64,000 nt of DNA from Salipiger profundus (GTDB lineage: Bacteria > Pseudomonadota > Alphaproteobacteria > Rhodobacterales > Rhodobacteraceae), in contig NZ_CP014796.1 of assembly GCF_001969385.1 (NCBI RefSeq), positions 496,001-560,000 on the forward strand, in the 5' to 3' direction. Of the stretch, positions 35,882-45,351 are shown piece by piece (position 1 is the first letter of the stretch; each line of letters begins with the position of its first letter). The notes under the pieces were generated by a model that was not told the DNA's origin, did no database searches, and saw only the letters and a list, made by a program, of their open reading frames with translations. The position numbers and the translations under genes are program-made.

Positions 35882-36505
35882 ATGCGCTGGCTGCTCGCGC
35901 TGCTGCTCACCGCCACCCTCGTCCGGGCCGAGGGCGAACGGCCGGGCGACTTCGATTACTACGTGATGGCCCTGAGCTGGTCGCCGACGTGGTGCGCCCT
36001 GACCGGCGACGCGCGGGGCTCGCCGCAATGCGATACGGCGCACGGCTGGATCCTGCACGGGCTCTGGCCGCAGTACCATCGCGGCTATCCGAGCGCCTGC
36101 CAGACCGCCGCCACGCCCCCAACCCGCGCGATGACCGGCGCGATGGCCGACATCATGGGCACACCGGGTCTTGCCTGGCACCAGTGGAAGAAACACGGCA
36201 CCTGCAGCGGGCTGGCGGCGCGCGACTATTTCGCGCTATCACGCAGGGCCTTCGACAGCGTCACCCGTCCCCCGGCCCTGCGCAAGCTCGAGGCACCCGT
36301 GACTCTGCCCGCGAAGCTGGTCGAAGAGGCCTTCATCGCGGCGAACCCGGGGCTTGAGCCCGACATGGTGACGATCACCTGCAAGTCCGGACGTATCCAG
36401 GAGGCGCGGCTGTGCCTGTCGCGGTCGCTTGCGCCGGTGCCCTGCGGACAGGACGTGGTGCGCGACTGCACCATGCGGGACGCGCTGCTCGACCCGGTGC
36501 GCTGA
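35882..36505 (+). CDS. ribonuclease T2 family protein
   Basis: Secreted endoribonuclease of 207 residues with a signal peptide (MRWLLALLLTATLVRA). Both catalytic segments are present: CAS I HGLWPQY (59-65) and CAS II WKKHGTC (102-108, catalytic His105). Eight cysteines could form disulfides. It degrades RNA non-specifically in the periplasm or outside the cell, probably for nutrient scavenging. It follows the divergent trcR by 143 bp. Confidence 0.94.
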   Translation: MRWLLALLLTATLVRAEGERPGDFDYYVMALSWSPTWCALTGDARGSPQCDTAHGWILHGLWPQYHRGYPSACQTAATPPTRAMTGAMADIMGTPGLAWHQWKKHGTCSGLAARDYFALSRRAFDSVTRPPALRKLEAPVTLPAKLVEEAFIAANPGLEPDMVTITCKSGRIQEARLCLSRSLAPVPCGQDVVRDCTMRDALLDPVR

Positions 36506-36557
36506 ACGCAGGTTGCGCACACCTCGCGCGTCCCGCACGGCTGGTGAGGTCGGAAAC

Positions 36558-36606
36558 GAGGGGCTCTGCCCCTCGCGCTCCCCGGGATATTTCTGGCCAG
36601 AAGAAA
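36558..36606 (+). repeat. Dispersed 3'-end repeat, copy 2
   Basis: GAGGGGCTCTGCCCCTC hairpin, then CTCCCCGGGATATTT and CCAGAAGAAA, about 50 bp after the RNase T2 stop. It is a shorter version of the copy at 26887. Confidence 0.75.
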
Positions 36607-36739
36607 CGCTTTGTTAACCTTAACGCGCCAAGCTGGAGGCGCGGTACAGGCGGGGACGCCGATGACCGCGCCAGGAGAAGCCTCGCGCTTCGGCCCGTCC
36701 CTCAGGGGGCGGGCTTTCCTGTCTCTCGCGAGCCCCGGA

Positions 36740-36775
36740 CTTCTTCTGGCTGCAAATATCCCCGCCGGAGGCGGC
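36740..36775 (-). repeat. Dispersed 3'-end repeat, copy 3 (partial)
   Basis: Read on the minus strand: GCCTCCGGCGGGGATATTTGC then AGCCAGAAGAAG, 45 bp after the sulfotransferase stop. The leading GGGGCTCTGCCCC hairpin is absent. Confidence 0.7.
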
Positions 36776-36819
36776 GTGCCCGTTCCGCAGGCGGGCCTTT
36801 CGAGGTTCGGGCGGCCCGC

Positions 36820-37464
36820 TCAGAAGCGGTATCCGAACCGCTCGATGTCCGCCGCGCAGAAGTAGGCGACGCGCGCCGCCGTCTCGTCCTCGTAATATCC
36901 GCGATAGTCCGCCCGCCGGTCCGAGGCGTTCTCGTGACCGATCTCCGGCCGGAAGCCGAGATGGTCCACCAGCGGCGCGATGTCCTCGGCCAGGTGCTCG
37001 AGCCGCAGGTAGGCGGTCGCCCGCTCCTGCCCGGTCACGTCGTGCATGTAGCTGGCATAGGGCGCTGCGCGCAGGCTCGCTGCGGTCTGGGGATGCGTGA
37101 GGAAATCTGCGAAATCCAGCGCCCGCGCGCGGTCCACTGCCGGGTGGTCAAAGCGCTGTTCCTGCAGCCAGTGGTAGTAGCTCACCATGCGATCCCATGG
37201 GTTGCGGACCAGCGTGAAGGTGAACATCCCGGCGATCTCCTCCGGGCTCAGCACGCCGTCGATGTCGGCAAGCGTCGCGTGTTTCCACAGGCGTCCCCGG
37301 GCGTTGAGCTTTCCCAGGCGGCCCCGGCGCAGCCGCGCCTTCGGCGTGTCCCCGATGAGGATGTCGTCGCGGTGCACCCGCGCCTCCAGTGCCGCCGCCA
37401 TCGAGGTGCCGCCGGTCTTGGGAATATGCACGAAGATATAGCGGCGGCCCGGCGAGATGATCAT
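36820..37464 (-). CDS. sulfotransferase family 2 domain protein
   Basis: PAPS-dependent sulfotransferase of 214 residues. The 5'-phosphosulfate loop is IPKTGGTSM (14-22) and the 3'-phosphate binding segment is LVRNPWDRMVSYYHW. The acceptor is unknown; bacterial members modify carbohydrates or lipids. The capsule module lies about 5 kb away but no link can be shown. The start is the ATG giving MIISPGRRYIF. The upstream 14-codon extension is arginine-rich and not family-like. Confidence 0.88.
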   Translation of the reverse strand: MIISPGRRYIFVHIPKTGGTSMAAALEARVHRDDILIGDTPKARLRRGRLGKLNARGRLWKHATLADIDGVLSPEEIAGMFTFTLVRNPWDRMVSYYHWLQEQRFDHPAVDRARALDFADFLTHPQTAASLRAAPYASYMHDVTGQERATAYLRLEHLAEDIAPLVDHLGFRPEIGHENASDRRADYRGYYEDETAARVAYFCAADIERFGYRF

Positions 37465-37577
37465 GCCTCGCAGCCTAGCCGGCCGTCGGCGTGCCGGGAA
37501 TCCCATTTCCGGGCTTTTCCCCGCGCACGTCCCTGCGCATAGTCCCGGTCAGGAGAGAGACACGGGGAGGAGACACC

Positions 37578-39203
37578 ATGGGTTGGCTTGCGGATGAGAC
37601 GGGCCTGGGGAAATGCGATGCGAACTACGTGCCGCTTACGCCCCTATCGTTCCTGCGCCGGGCCCGGCAGGTCTATCCCGACCAGATCGCGGTGGTCTAC
37701 GGGCCTCACCGCAAGACCTATGCCGAGTACCACGCGCGGGTGAGCCAGCTCGCCTCGGCGCTCGCCGACATCGGCGTGCGCCCCGGCGATGTCGTTGCCA
37801 CGCTGCTGCCCAACATCCCCGCCCAGGCCGAGGCGCATTTCGGCGTGCCGGCCTGCGGCGCGGTACTCAATACGATCAACACCCGGCTCGACGTCGTCAC
37901 CATCGCCTACATCCTCGACCACGGCGAGGCCAAGGTGGTGCTCTGCGACCCGCAGGTGATCCCGCATCTGGCCGAGGCCATCGAGCTGATGGAGCGCGAG
38001 GCCCCGGTGGTGATCGAGGTGGCCGATCCGCATGGCGGCGCCAAGCCCTTCGGCGACTACCGCGAATACGAGGACTTCCTTGCCACCGGCGACCCCGAGT
38101 TCGAGTGGATCATGCCCGAGGACGAATGGGAGAGCATCGCGCTCAACTACACTTCCGGCACAACGGGGCGGCCGAAAGGCGTCGTCTACCACCATCGCGG
38201 CGCCTATCTGAACGCCATGGGACAGGTGCTGAGCTGGCGCATCGTGCTGCACCCGGTCTACCTGACCATCGTGCCGCTCTTCCACTGCAACGGCTGGTGT
38301 CACACCTGGATGATGCCGGCGGTGGGCGGCACGCTGGTCTGCTGCCGCGACATCGCGGCGCACAACATCTACGACGCCATCGCCGACGAAGGCGTGACCC
38401 ATTTCGGCGGCGCGCCCATCGTGCTCAACATGATCGTCAACGCGCCCGACACCGAGAAGCGTGCCTTCGACCACGTGGTCGAGGTTTTCACCGCCGGCGC
38501 GCCCCCGGCCCCGGCCACGCTCGCCAAGATCGAGACCATGGGCTTCAACGTCACGCAGGTCTACGGGCTGACCGAAACCTACGGACCCGACGTGGAATGC
38601 GCGTGGCAGGCCTCGTGGGACCACATGCAAGGCCCCGAGCGCGCCGCCATGAAAGCGCGGCAGGGCGTGGCGATGCCCTTCATGGACGACGTCACCGTGA
38701 TGGACGAGCAGATGGCGGTGATCGCCGCCGACGGCGGGACCAAGGGCGAGATCATGCACCGGGGCAACGGCGTGATGAAGGGCTATCTCAAGGCGCCCAA
38801 GGCAACGCGCGAGGCCTTTGCGGGCGGCTACTTCCACTCCGGCGACATCGCCGTGCTGCATCCCGACAGCTACGTGCAGATCGCCGACCGCGCCAAGGAT
38901 ATCATCATCTCGGGCGGCGAGAACATCTCGTCCGTCGAGGTCGAGAACACGCTGATGGGCCACGAGGCGGTGCTGCTCTGCGCGGTGGTCGCCAAGCCGG
39001 ACGAGAAATGGGGCGAAGTGCCTTGCGCCTTCGTAGAACTGAAGCCCGGGCACGACGCGAGCGAGGCCGACCTGATCGCCTTTGCGCGGGACCGTCTCGC
39101 GGGATTCAAGACGCCCAAGCGGGTTGTGTTCGAGGAGCTTCCCAAGACATCGACCGGGAAGATCCAGAAATTCCAGCTGCGCACTCGCGCGAAAGAGGTG
39201 TGA
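37578..39203 (+). CDS. acyl-CoA synthetase (AMP-binding, fatty acid/methylthiopropionate type)
   Basis: ATP-dependent acid--CoA ligase of 541 residues. Adenylation motifs YTSGTTGRPKG and YGLTETYGP and the C-terminal TSTGKIQKF lysine motif are intact. It resembles the medium-chain acyl-CoA ligase group that in roseobacters includes the methylthiopropionate--CoA ligase DmdB, but substrate choice cannot be read from sequence. The ATG follows GGGGAGGAGACACC. It is monocistronic, with no beta-oxidation genes adjacent. Confidence 0.9.
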   Translation: MGWLADETGLGKCDANYVPLTPLSFLRRARQVYPDQIAVVYGPHRKTYAEYHARVSQLASALADIGVRPGDVVATLLPNIPAQAEAHFGVPACGAVLNTINTRLDVVTIAYILDHGEAKVVLCDPQVIPHLAEAIELMEREAPVVIEVADPHGGAKPFGDYREYEDFLATGDPEFEWIMPEDEWESIALNYTSGTTGRPKGVVYHHRGAYLNAMGQVLSWRIVLHPVYLTIVPLFHCNGWCHTWMMPAVGGTLVCCRDIAAHNIYDAIADEGVTHFGGAPIVLNMIVNAPDTEKRAFDHVVEVFTAGAPPAPATLAKIETMGFNVTQVYGLTETYGPDVECAWQASWDHMQGPERAAMKARQGVAMPFMDDVTVMDEQMAVIAADGGTKGEIMHRGNGVMKGYLKAPKATREAFAGGYFHSGDIAVLHPDSYVQIADRAKDIIISGGENISSVEVENTLMGHEAVLLCAVVAKPDEKWGEVPCAFVELKPGHDASEADLIAFARDRLAGFKTPKRVVFEELPKTSTGKIQKFQLRTRAKEV

Positions 39204-39380
39204 GGCCTGCCCGTTCGGCAGCGCTTCCGGCGCGGGCGTTGCGCTTGCGCTGATGGGCGCCCGCTGTCCGCTGGTAGGCGCGGCCACCCCGCCATCAAGG
39301 ATCATCTGCCGGCGTGACCGACCTTCCGCAGGACGCCCACCTCCAGGGTGTCCTGTGCGTTCGGCCCTGGGGCAGTCCAG

Positions 39381-40781
39381 TCAGCTGCGATTGCAGCCCC
39401 TTGGAAGATCGAGGCGCCACTTCAGCCCCTCCGGGGCGTAATCGGCCACGATCTCGGCCCCGAGCGTCGACTTGAGCATGGCGCCGGTCAGGCTGCTGCC
39501 GAAGCCGGTCCGGGTCGGTGGTGCCGTGACGGGGCCGCCGTGCTCCTGCCACTCGATGCAAAGCATGTCGGCTGCGGAACGCTCGGACCAGCGGATCGTG
39601 AGCCGCCCGCCGTGGTTGGACAGCGCGCCGTATTTCACCGCGTTTGTCGTCAGCTCGTGGAAGGCAAGGCCCAGGCCTTGCACCGCGTTGCCCGGCACGA
39701 CGATGTCGGGGTCGCCCTGCAGCAGGATGCGGTCGCCGATCAGCTGCGCGAAATGCGGCAGCTGCGAACGGATGAGTTCCTGCATGCTCACGGCGTCCTC
39801 GTTCCGCCGGATCAGCAGGTCCTGCGCCGCCGACATGGCCTCGAGCCGGGACTGGAAGACCTCGAGGAAATCCTCGGGCTGATGGCGGGCCGTCTGCCGC
39901 GAGATCGCGAGGATCAGCGCGACGAGGTTCTTGCTCCTATGGTTGAGCTCATGCAGCAGCACGTCGATCTGCTCCTGCGCGTGGCGCGCCTCGGTCACGT
40001 CCTCGACGGTGGCGGCGACCCCCACGATCTCGCCGTCCGTCCGGATCGGAAAGAAATGCTCGCGCCAGTATCGCGCCTCGCCCGGGGCCGCGGGGGTCGT
40101 GCCCGAGACCTCCACGTCGCGATGCGCCTCGCCGGTCTCGAGGATCTCGCGGAAAACCGCATTGAGCCCCTCGATATCGCGCACGTCGGGCAGCAGCTCC
40201 TGCACGGTCTTGCCAAGATGCGCCTCGGGCGAAAGCCCGTTCATCTCGGCGAGCAACGCGTTGATCCGCACGAAGCGCAGGTCGCGGTCCCAGATCGCGA
40301 GACCGACGGGCGCATCGTCGAACAGCACGTCCAGCACGTCGCCGACGCCGATGCGGCTGTCGGTGTCGTCCACGGCCTTCAGCGTGTCTGCCGGGTTCGC
40401 CGGATCGCGCACAACCGTGCGCGCGATGAGGTCGGTCACGTCGACCTGCAATCCACAGAGATGCGTGACCTCGCCCCCGCCCTCGCGCCGGACGACCCCG
40501 CGGTCGAGGATGCTGCGCACGCTCCCGTCACCGCACAGGATCCTGAAGTCGTATTCGTAACTGCTCGTCGCCTTGCGCGCCCGTGCCATCTCGCTCCGGA
40601 CATGATCCCGGTCGTCGGGATGCACGATCTGCAAGAGTTCCTCCGGATGCCCCGGGGCCTGGGACAGCCCGTAAACACTGCGCAGTTCCGCGCTCATCTG
40701 CCAGCGGCCGATCCGGAGATCCCACTCGTAGCTACCGCTCCCGGGAGGGCGGATGGCGGGATCGGGTCTGAAATTATCCAA
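39381..40781 (-). CDS. PAS-containing sensor histidine kinase, HWE type
   Basis: Soluble sensor kinase of 466 residues without membrane helices. Two PAS-like domains (about 20-120 and 150-268, the first with HPDDRDHVRSE) precede an HWE-type kinase core: LLHELNHRSKNLVALI with phospho-acceptor His281, FHELTTNAVKYGAL and WQEHGGPV. The start is TTG at 40781, preceded by AAGGAGGCGCC, a much better site than any upstream ATG. No response regulator is adjacent. It is divergent from a membrane protein gene. Confidence 0.88.
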   Translation of the reverse strand: MDNFRPDPAIRPPGSGSYEWDLRIGRWQMSAELRSVYGLSQAPGHPEELLQIVHPDDRDHVRSEMARARKATSSYEYDFRILCGDGSVRSILDRGVVRREGGGEVTHLCGLQVDVTDLIARTVVRDPANPADTLKAVDDTDSRIGVGDVLDVLFDDAPVGLAIWDRDLRFVRINALLAEMNGLSPEAHLGKTVQELLPDVRDIEGLNAVFREILETGEAHRDVEVSGTTPAAPGEARYWREHFFPIRTDGEIVGVAATVEDVTEARHAQEQIDVLLHELNHRSKNLVALILAISRQTARHQPEDFLEVFQSRLEAMSAAQDLLIRRNEDAVSMQELIRSQLPHFAQLIGDRILLQGDPDIVVPGNAVQGLGLAFHELTTNAVKYGALSNHGGRLTIRWSERSAADMLCIEWQEHGGPVTAPPTRTGFGSSLTGAMLKSTLGAEIVADYAPEGLKWRLDLPRGCNRS

Positions 40782-41053
40782 GGCGCCTCCTTCGGCCGTC
40801 GTCCGAGCCGCCGTGCAGCTCCCGTAAAAGAAGAGCGAAACCTCTTCCGCCCACCTCAGCATATCGCCTCGCACGCACGGGTGGTAGCGCCGAATTGCGC
40901 CCCTGCACCGCCGAAAGCCGCCCGGATATCCGGTTGGCGCCAAATCGTCCCTGGCCGCGCTTCGACATGCGGTGCCCCAGATCGGTCGCGGCGCATTGCC
41001 CCTCCCTTGCGGGCCATGCTAACGTCCGCCGGAACGAGGCAGAGCAGCCCGGA

Positions 41054-42079
41054 ATGACGGCACTCAAACAGTATCAAAGGCTGGAAGCCTCGGGCCTTTG
41101 GCGGCCCGAGCCCGATGCAGAGCGGCGCGAGGTCATCGTGTCGCTGGGCGATGCGTCTTTGACGATCTCGGAATTCTCCGGACGGGCGCTCGCGCATTGG
41201 TCGCTTGCCGCCGTCCGCCGCGCCAACCGTGGCCCCGGGCCGGCGATCTACCATCCCGACGGCGATCCCGGCGAGACCCTCGAGCTGGCCGAGGACGAGA
41301 CCACGATGATCGAGGCCATCGAGCGGCTGCTGCGGGCCATCGACCGGCGTCGACCCCGGCGCGGCAAGCTGCGGCTGCTGCTCGTCGGCGGCCTCAGCGC
41401 CGTGCTGGTTCTCGGCGGGGCCTTCTGGCTGCCCGGCGCGCTCGTCGAGCACACCCGGCAGGTCGTGCCCGCCGTGAAGCGCGAAGAGATCGGCGCGGCG
41501 CTGCTGTCGCGCATCACGAACATCGCGGGCCAGCCCTGCATGACCGAGGAAGCCCGCCTTCCCCTGCGCCGCCTTGCCCTGCGGACGCTGGGCGAGACGC
41601 GGCAGGACGATCTCGTCGTGCTGCCCGGCGGCGTCGAGGAGACCGCCCATCTGCCCGGCGGCATCATCCTGCTGAACCGCGCGCTGATCGAGGACTACGA
41701 GGACCCGGACGTCACCGCCGGCTACGTGCTGGCCGAGGCGGTCAGGGCCCGACGTGGCGACCCGTTCGGAGAGCTCCTCGATCATGCGGGGCTCTGGGCG
41801 TCGCTGAAGCTCCTGACCACCGGCAGCCTGCCCGAATCCGCGCTCGACAGCTACAGCGAGGCGGTGGTCGACGCACCGCCAGACCCGGTCCCGACCGAGG
41901 CGCTGCTGCGCGCCTTCGACCGGGCACAGATGCGCAGTACGGCCTACGGGCTGGCCCGCGAGGCCGCCGGAGACGACGCCGGCGCCCTGATCGCGTCGGA
42001 CCCGCACGCCGAGGGCGGCGGGCGGCTGGTGCTGACCGACGCCGACTGGATCAGGCTACAGGGCATCTGCAGCGGCTGA
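41054..42079 (+). CDS. membrane protein with degenerate M48 peptidase-like domain
   Basis: Predicted 341-residue protein with a cytoplasmic N-terminal domain (about 1-104), one membrane helix (106-127) and a periplasmic domain. The periplasmic part resembles M48 zinc peptidases: VVPAVKREEIGAALL after the helix, then HLPGGIILLNRALIEDYEDP, matching the ALPGG...GLL segment that precedes HExxH. At the catalytic position the sequence reads AEAVR (227-231), so both zinc histidines are missing. It may therefore be a non-catalytic scaffold or inhibitor. This assignment is by motif alignment by eye. Confidence 0.65.
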   Translation: MTALKQYQRLEASGLWRPEPDAERREVIVSLGDASLTISEFSGRALAHWSLAAVRRANRGPGPAIYHPDGDPGETLELAEDETTMIEAIERLLRAIDRRRPRRGKLRLLLVGGLSAVLVLGGAFWLPGALVEHTRQVVPAVKREEIGAALLSRITNIAGQPCMTEEARLPLRRLALRTLGETRQDDLVVLPGGVEETAHLPGGIILLNRALIEDYEDPDVTAGYVLAEAVRARRGDPFGELLDHAGLWASLKLLTTGSLPESALDSYSEAVVDAPPDPVPTEALLRAFDRAQMRSTAYGLAREAAGDDAGALIASDPHAEGGGRLVLTDADWIRLQGICSG

Positions 42080-42107
42080 GGCCGCGACACGGGCAGGATG
42101 GCCCACG

Positions 42108-42138
42108 AAAAAGCCCCTGCCGTCGCCGGTCAGGGGCC
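42108..42138 (-). terminator. Rho-independent terminator of the SPOR protein gene
   Basis: On the minus strand, GCCCCTG and CAGGGGC arms with a 12-nt loop are followed by TTTTTC, 25-55 bp after the stop. Transcripts from the convergent plus-strand gene would also meet the hairpin. Confidence 0.85.
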
Positions 42139-42163
42139 GTCACGTCCGTAAAGTCGCGATGCC

Positions 42164-43534
42164 TCAGCGCAGGTAGGCCTGCACGTAGCCCGCCGCGTGA
42201 ACGCGACCGAGCGCGCCCCGCAGCGCCGAGGCACTGGCATAGGGGCCGACGACGACCCGGCGGCTGGACGAGGCATCTCCGCCCGCGCGGGCGTAGCGCA
42301 CCGGCAGACCGGCCTGGCGCAACCGCGACGCGGCGGCATCCGCCTTGGCGCGGGTGGTGAAGAGACCGATCTCGACGTAGCGGCTGGACGATGTGGCAGC
42401 GGGCGCCTGCTTCACCGGCGCCGACCGTGTCGAGACCAAGGGAGCGCGCGACATCCCGGCCTGCGCCGTGCTCGTGCCGCTGGTCGCGTAGACCGGGGTC
42501 TTCGTCGATGCTGCAACCGTGGCGGTGTCCTTGTAGAGCAGGATGGGATCGCGCGCCTCTATCCGGCGCGCGGCCAGATCGTTGACGCGCGGCACCGTGT
42601 TGGTCCAGCGACGCTGCGTGTCGTAGAAGCCATCCACCGTCTGCCAGGCCCGGTAAGGGTTGAGGCGGTCGTCCTCCCAGGCGGGGCGATAGCCGCGCGG
42701 CACCACCGGCGGCACCTCGGAGCGCGCTTCCCAGACCTGGTCGGGCACGATGCGCGTGGCGCCCCCGCGGGAGGCAAGGCTCACCTTCGCCTGCGGATCG
42801 CCGAGGTCGAGCCGGCTGTCATCCCAGCTGCCCTTCCCCTTGCCGTAGTTGTAATAGACGTTCTTGCCGGACTTGGGCGCATCGCCGCGGCGGATCTCGG
42901 TGACATAGGGGCTGGCCTGCGGCCCGCAGCGCACCGCCATGCCGTCGCGCATGATCGTCCCGGTCGCGCCCGGCGGGCAGCCCTGCCCCGGCTTGACCCG
43001 GATCACCCGCTGCGCGGTGGCGGCGGGCGCCTTGGGCATCGTCTTGACCACGGTTTTCGGCGGCGGCGCAGCGGGCGGCTTCGAGGCCGGTGCCCGGACC
43101 ACCGCCTTGGGTGCGGGCTTCGAGGCCACCGTCTTCATCGGCTGACGCGTCGCGACCGTCTTCTTCGGGGCCGGCGTCGGCTTGGGTGCAGCCGCGACCG
43201 TGGGCTTCGGTGCCGGTGCGGGCTTGGCGACCGGCTTCGGCGCAGGCTGCGGAGCGGGCGCCGCAGCGGTCCGGGTGTTGCCGAAGGTCGGCTTGTAGCC
43301 GCAGACCTGCTCGCGGTCGCGCGTCATGCGCGGCACCCAGATCACCGCGCCGTCGAAGCCGGCGCGCACGAACAGGCACCCCCGGCTGTCGGCGAACTGC
43401 TTGCCGGTGAAGCTCGCCGGCGGCATTTCCGCCGGCGTGTCGATGGTGGTGATGCCCTGTGCCTGGGCCGACACGGCACCCAATCCCGCGAACGCGGTGG
43501 TGATGGCCAGGACCGCCAGTCTTTTCAAACGCAT
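42164..43534 (-). CDS. SPOR domain-containing exported protein
   Basis: Exported protein of 456 residues with a Sec signal peptide (cleavage near residue 25, SAQA/QGI). A long Pro/Ala/Lys region with KPAP, KPTPAPKK-type repeats follows (about 70-190) and would span the periplasm. The C-terminal 70 residues (YVEIGLFTTRAKADAAASRL) form a SPOR domain, which binds denuded peptidoglycan at division sites. A role in cell envelope or septum is therefore likely. The start is the ATG giving MRLKRLAV. Confidence 0.88.
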   Translation of the reverse strand: MRLKRLAVLAITTAFAGLGAVSAQAQGITTIDTPAEMPPASFTGKQFADSRGCLFVRAGFDGAVIWVPRMTRDREQVCGYKPTFGNTRTAAAPAPQPAPKPVAKPAPAPKPTVAAAPKPTPAPKKTVATRQPMKTVASKPAPKAVVRAPASKPPAAPPPKTVVKTMPKAPAATAQRVIRVKPGQGCPPGATGTIMRDGMAVRCGPQASPYVTEIRRGDAPKSGKNVYYNYGKGKGSWDDSRLDLGDPQAKVSLASRGGATRIVPDQVWEARSEVPPVVPRGYRPAWEDDRLNPYRAWQTVDGFYDTQRRWTNTVPRVNDLAARRIEARDPILLYKDTATVAASTKTPVYATSGTSTAQAGMSRAPLVSTRSAPVKQAPAATSSSRYVEIGLFTTRAKADAAASRLRQAGLPVRYARAGGDASSSRRVVVGPYASASALRGALGRVHAAGYVQAYLR

Positions 43535-43600
43535 GATGCCCCCACGGATACGAGCGGAATCATGCATGAAGGCTTGCAGCCTGTAAAGCGGCGCAGCGGC

Positions 43601-44233
43601 TTATTTTGTGCCGTACATCCTGTCGCCCGCATCCCCTAGTCCCGGAACGATATAGCCCTTCTCGTTCAGGTGATCGTCGAGCGCGGCGGTGATGATCGGG
43701 ACGTCGGGATGCGCTTCCTTCATCCGGGCCACCCCTTCCGGCGCGGCGAGCAGGCAGAGGAACCGGATGTCGCGGGCGCCCGCCTCCTTCATCAGGTCGA
43801 CCGCCGCGGCCGAGGAATTGCCGGTCGCGAGCATCGGATCGACAAGGATCACGGTGCGATCCTCGAGGTTCTTCGGCACCTTGAAGTAGTATTGCACCGG
43901 CTTCAGCGTTTCCTCGTCGCGGTAGAGGCCGACGAAGCCCACCCGCGCGGCGGGCACCAGCTCGAGAATGCCGTCGAGCAGCCCGTTGCCGGCCCGGAGG
44001 ATCGATACCAGCACCAGCTTCTTGCCCTCGATCACCGGCGCATCCATCGGGCACATCGGCGTCTCGATGTGCTTGGTGGTCACCGGCAGCTCGTGGGTGA
44101 CCTCGTAGGCCAGAAGGTGACTGATCTCGCGCAGCAGCTGCCGGAAGGACGCGGTCGAGGTGTCCTTTTCGCGCATCAGGGTGAGCTTGTGCTGCACCAG
44201 CGGATGGTCGACGACGGTAAGATGCTGCTTCAT
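43601..44233 (-). CDS. upp: uracil phosphoribosyltransferase
   Basis: Converts uracil and PRPP to UMP, 210 residues. The PRPP-binding loop is [10 protein letters not shown] and the uracil-binding C-terminal region [17 protein letters not shown] is intact. It lies 119 bp after add in the same direction and is a fitting last step of the nucleoside salvage operon upstream, which releases uracil through deoA. Confidence 0.96.
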   Translation of the reverse strand: MKQHLTVVDHPLVQHKLTLMREKDTSTASFRQLLREISHLLAYEVTHELPVTTKHIETPMCPMDAPVIEGKKLVLVSILRAGNGLLDGILELVPAARVGFVGLYRDEETLKPVQYYFKVPKNLEDRTVILVDPMLATGNSSAAAVDLMKEAGARDIRFLCLLAAPEGVARMKEAHPDVPIITAALDDHLNEKGYIVPGLGDAGDRMYGTK

Positions 44234-44352
44234 GGCCCCGATGCTCCTGTCATGTATCGCCCCCTGATTAGCGACAGCAGAAGCCACCCGCAACGCCCCG
44301 ATGCGGGGCGCCGTGGCGGAAACGTCGTCTTTCCGGGAAAGCGCCTCCCGCG

Positions 44353-45351
44353 TCAGCCGAGCCGCTTGAGCAGTGCCGCCTTTGTGTCCGCGTCGCAGAA
44401 CGCCGCCTCGACCGAGGTGCGGGCAATCTCGTCGAAGACCTCCTCGTCCCAGCCGAAGGTCTTCGCCAGCGCCTCGTATTCGTCGGCCATCGAGGTGTGG
44501 AAGAACGGCGGATCGTCGGTCGAGACCGTCACCTTCACGCCCCGTTCGCGCAGCTTGTCGATGGGGTGCGCCCCGAGCTTCGGGTAGACCCCGAGCGTCA
44601 CGTTCGAGCCCGGGCAGACCTCGAGCACGACGCCATCCTCGGCCAGCCGGTCGACCAGCGCCAGGTCCTCGGCCGCACGCACGCCGTGACCGATGCGTTC
44701 GACCCGCAGGTCGTTGACCGCGTCGGCGACCTCGCCCGGACCGCGCCATTCGCCGGCGTGGGTGGTCAGCCGCAGCCCGGCCTCGCGCGCCATGTCGAAG
44801 CTGTAGGCGAAATCCTTCTGGCGCCCCTTGTTCTCGTCTCCGCCCATGCCGAAGCCGACGATCCAGTCGCCCGCCGTCTCGGCGGCGCAGAGCGCCACCG
44901 GCTTCGCCCGCTCGGGGCCGAAGTGACGGATGCAGGTGACGATGCCACGCAGGGTGACGCCCATGCTGCGCTCTGCCGCGTCCGCCGCCTCGCGGATGGC
45001 GTGCAGGTATTCCCGCCACGCCCCGAGATCACCGCCCCCGCAGAAATCGGGCGACAGGAAGCATTCCGAGTAGATCACCCCGTTCGCGGCGCTCTCCTCG
45101 AGCACGGCGGTGGTGAGCCGGGCGTAATCCTCGGGGCTGCGCAGGGCCGAGGTCGCGGCCTCGTAGATCTGCAGGAAGTGCACGAAATCGGTGTAGGCGT
45201 AGCTGCCATCCGGCGCGAAGACGCCATCAAGCCGCAGCGACTTCTCCTGCGCCAGCCCGCGGATGAAGCCCGGCGGCGCGGCGCCCTCGATGTGCAGGTG
45301 CAGCTCGACCTTGGGCAGCGCCCGGATCGCCGCGATACGCTCTTCGTCCAT
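44353..45351 (-). CDS. add: adenosine deaminase
   Basis: Zinc hydrolase of 332 residues that deaminates (deoxy)adenosine to (deoxy)inosine. Metal and catalytic motifs are HLHIEG near residue 17, THAGEW, RIGHGVR and VSTDDPPFF. Its ATG overlaps the deoB stop by one base (TGATG), so it is translationally coupled. The start follows GGAGTTTCCTGTG. An upstream in-frame extension lies wholly within deoB. Confidence 0.94.
   Translation of the reverse strand: MDEERIAAIRALPKVELHLHIEGAAPPGFIRGLAQEKSLRLDGVFAPDGSYAYTDFVHFLQIYEAATSALRSPEDYARLTTAVLEESAANGVIYSECFLSPDFCGGGDLGAWREYLHAIREAADAAERSMGVTLRGIVTCIRHFGPERAKPVALCAAETAGDWIVGFGMGGDENKGRQKDFAYSFDMAREAGLRLTTHAGEWRGPGEVADAVNDLRVERIGHGVRAAEDLALVDRLAEDGVVLEVCPGSNVTLGVYPKLGAHPIDKLRERGVKVTVSTDDPPFFHTSMADEYEALAKTFGWDEEVFDEIARTSVEAAFCDADTKAALLKRLG

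Larger units (their letters stand above)
36506..36819. other. Intergenic region with two inverted repeat copies
   Basis: The 314-bp gap between the convergent RNase T2 and sulfotransferase genes holds two copies of the dispersed repeat in opposite orientation, at 36558-36606 and 36740-36775. Each follows the 3' end of a gene on its own strand. The 130 bp between them shows no gene I can support. Confidence 0.65.
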
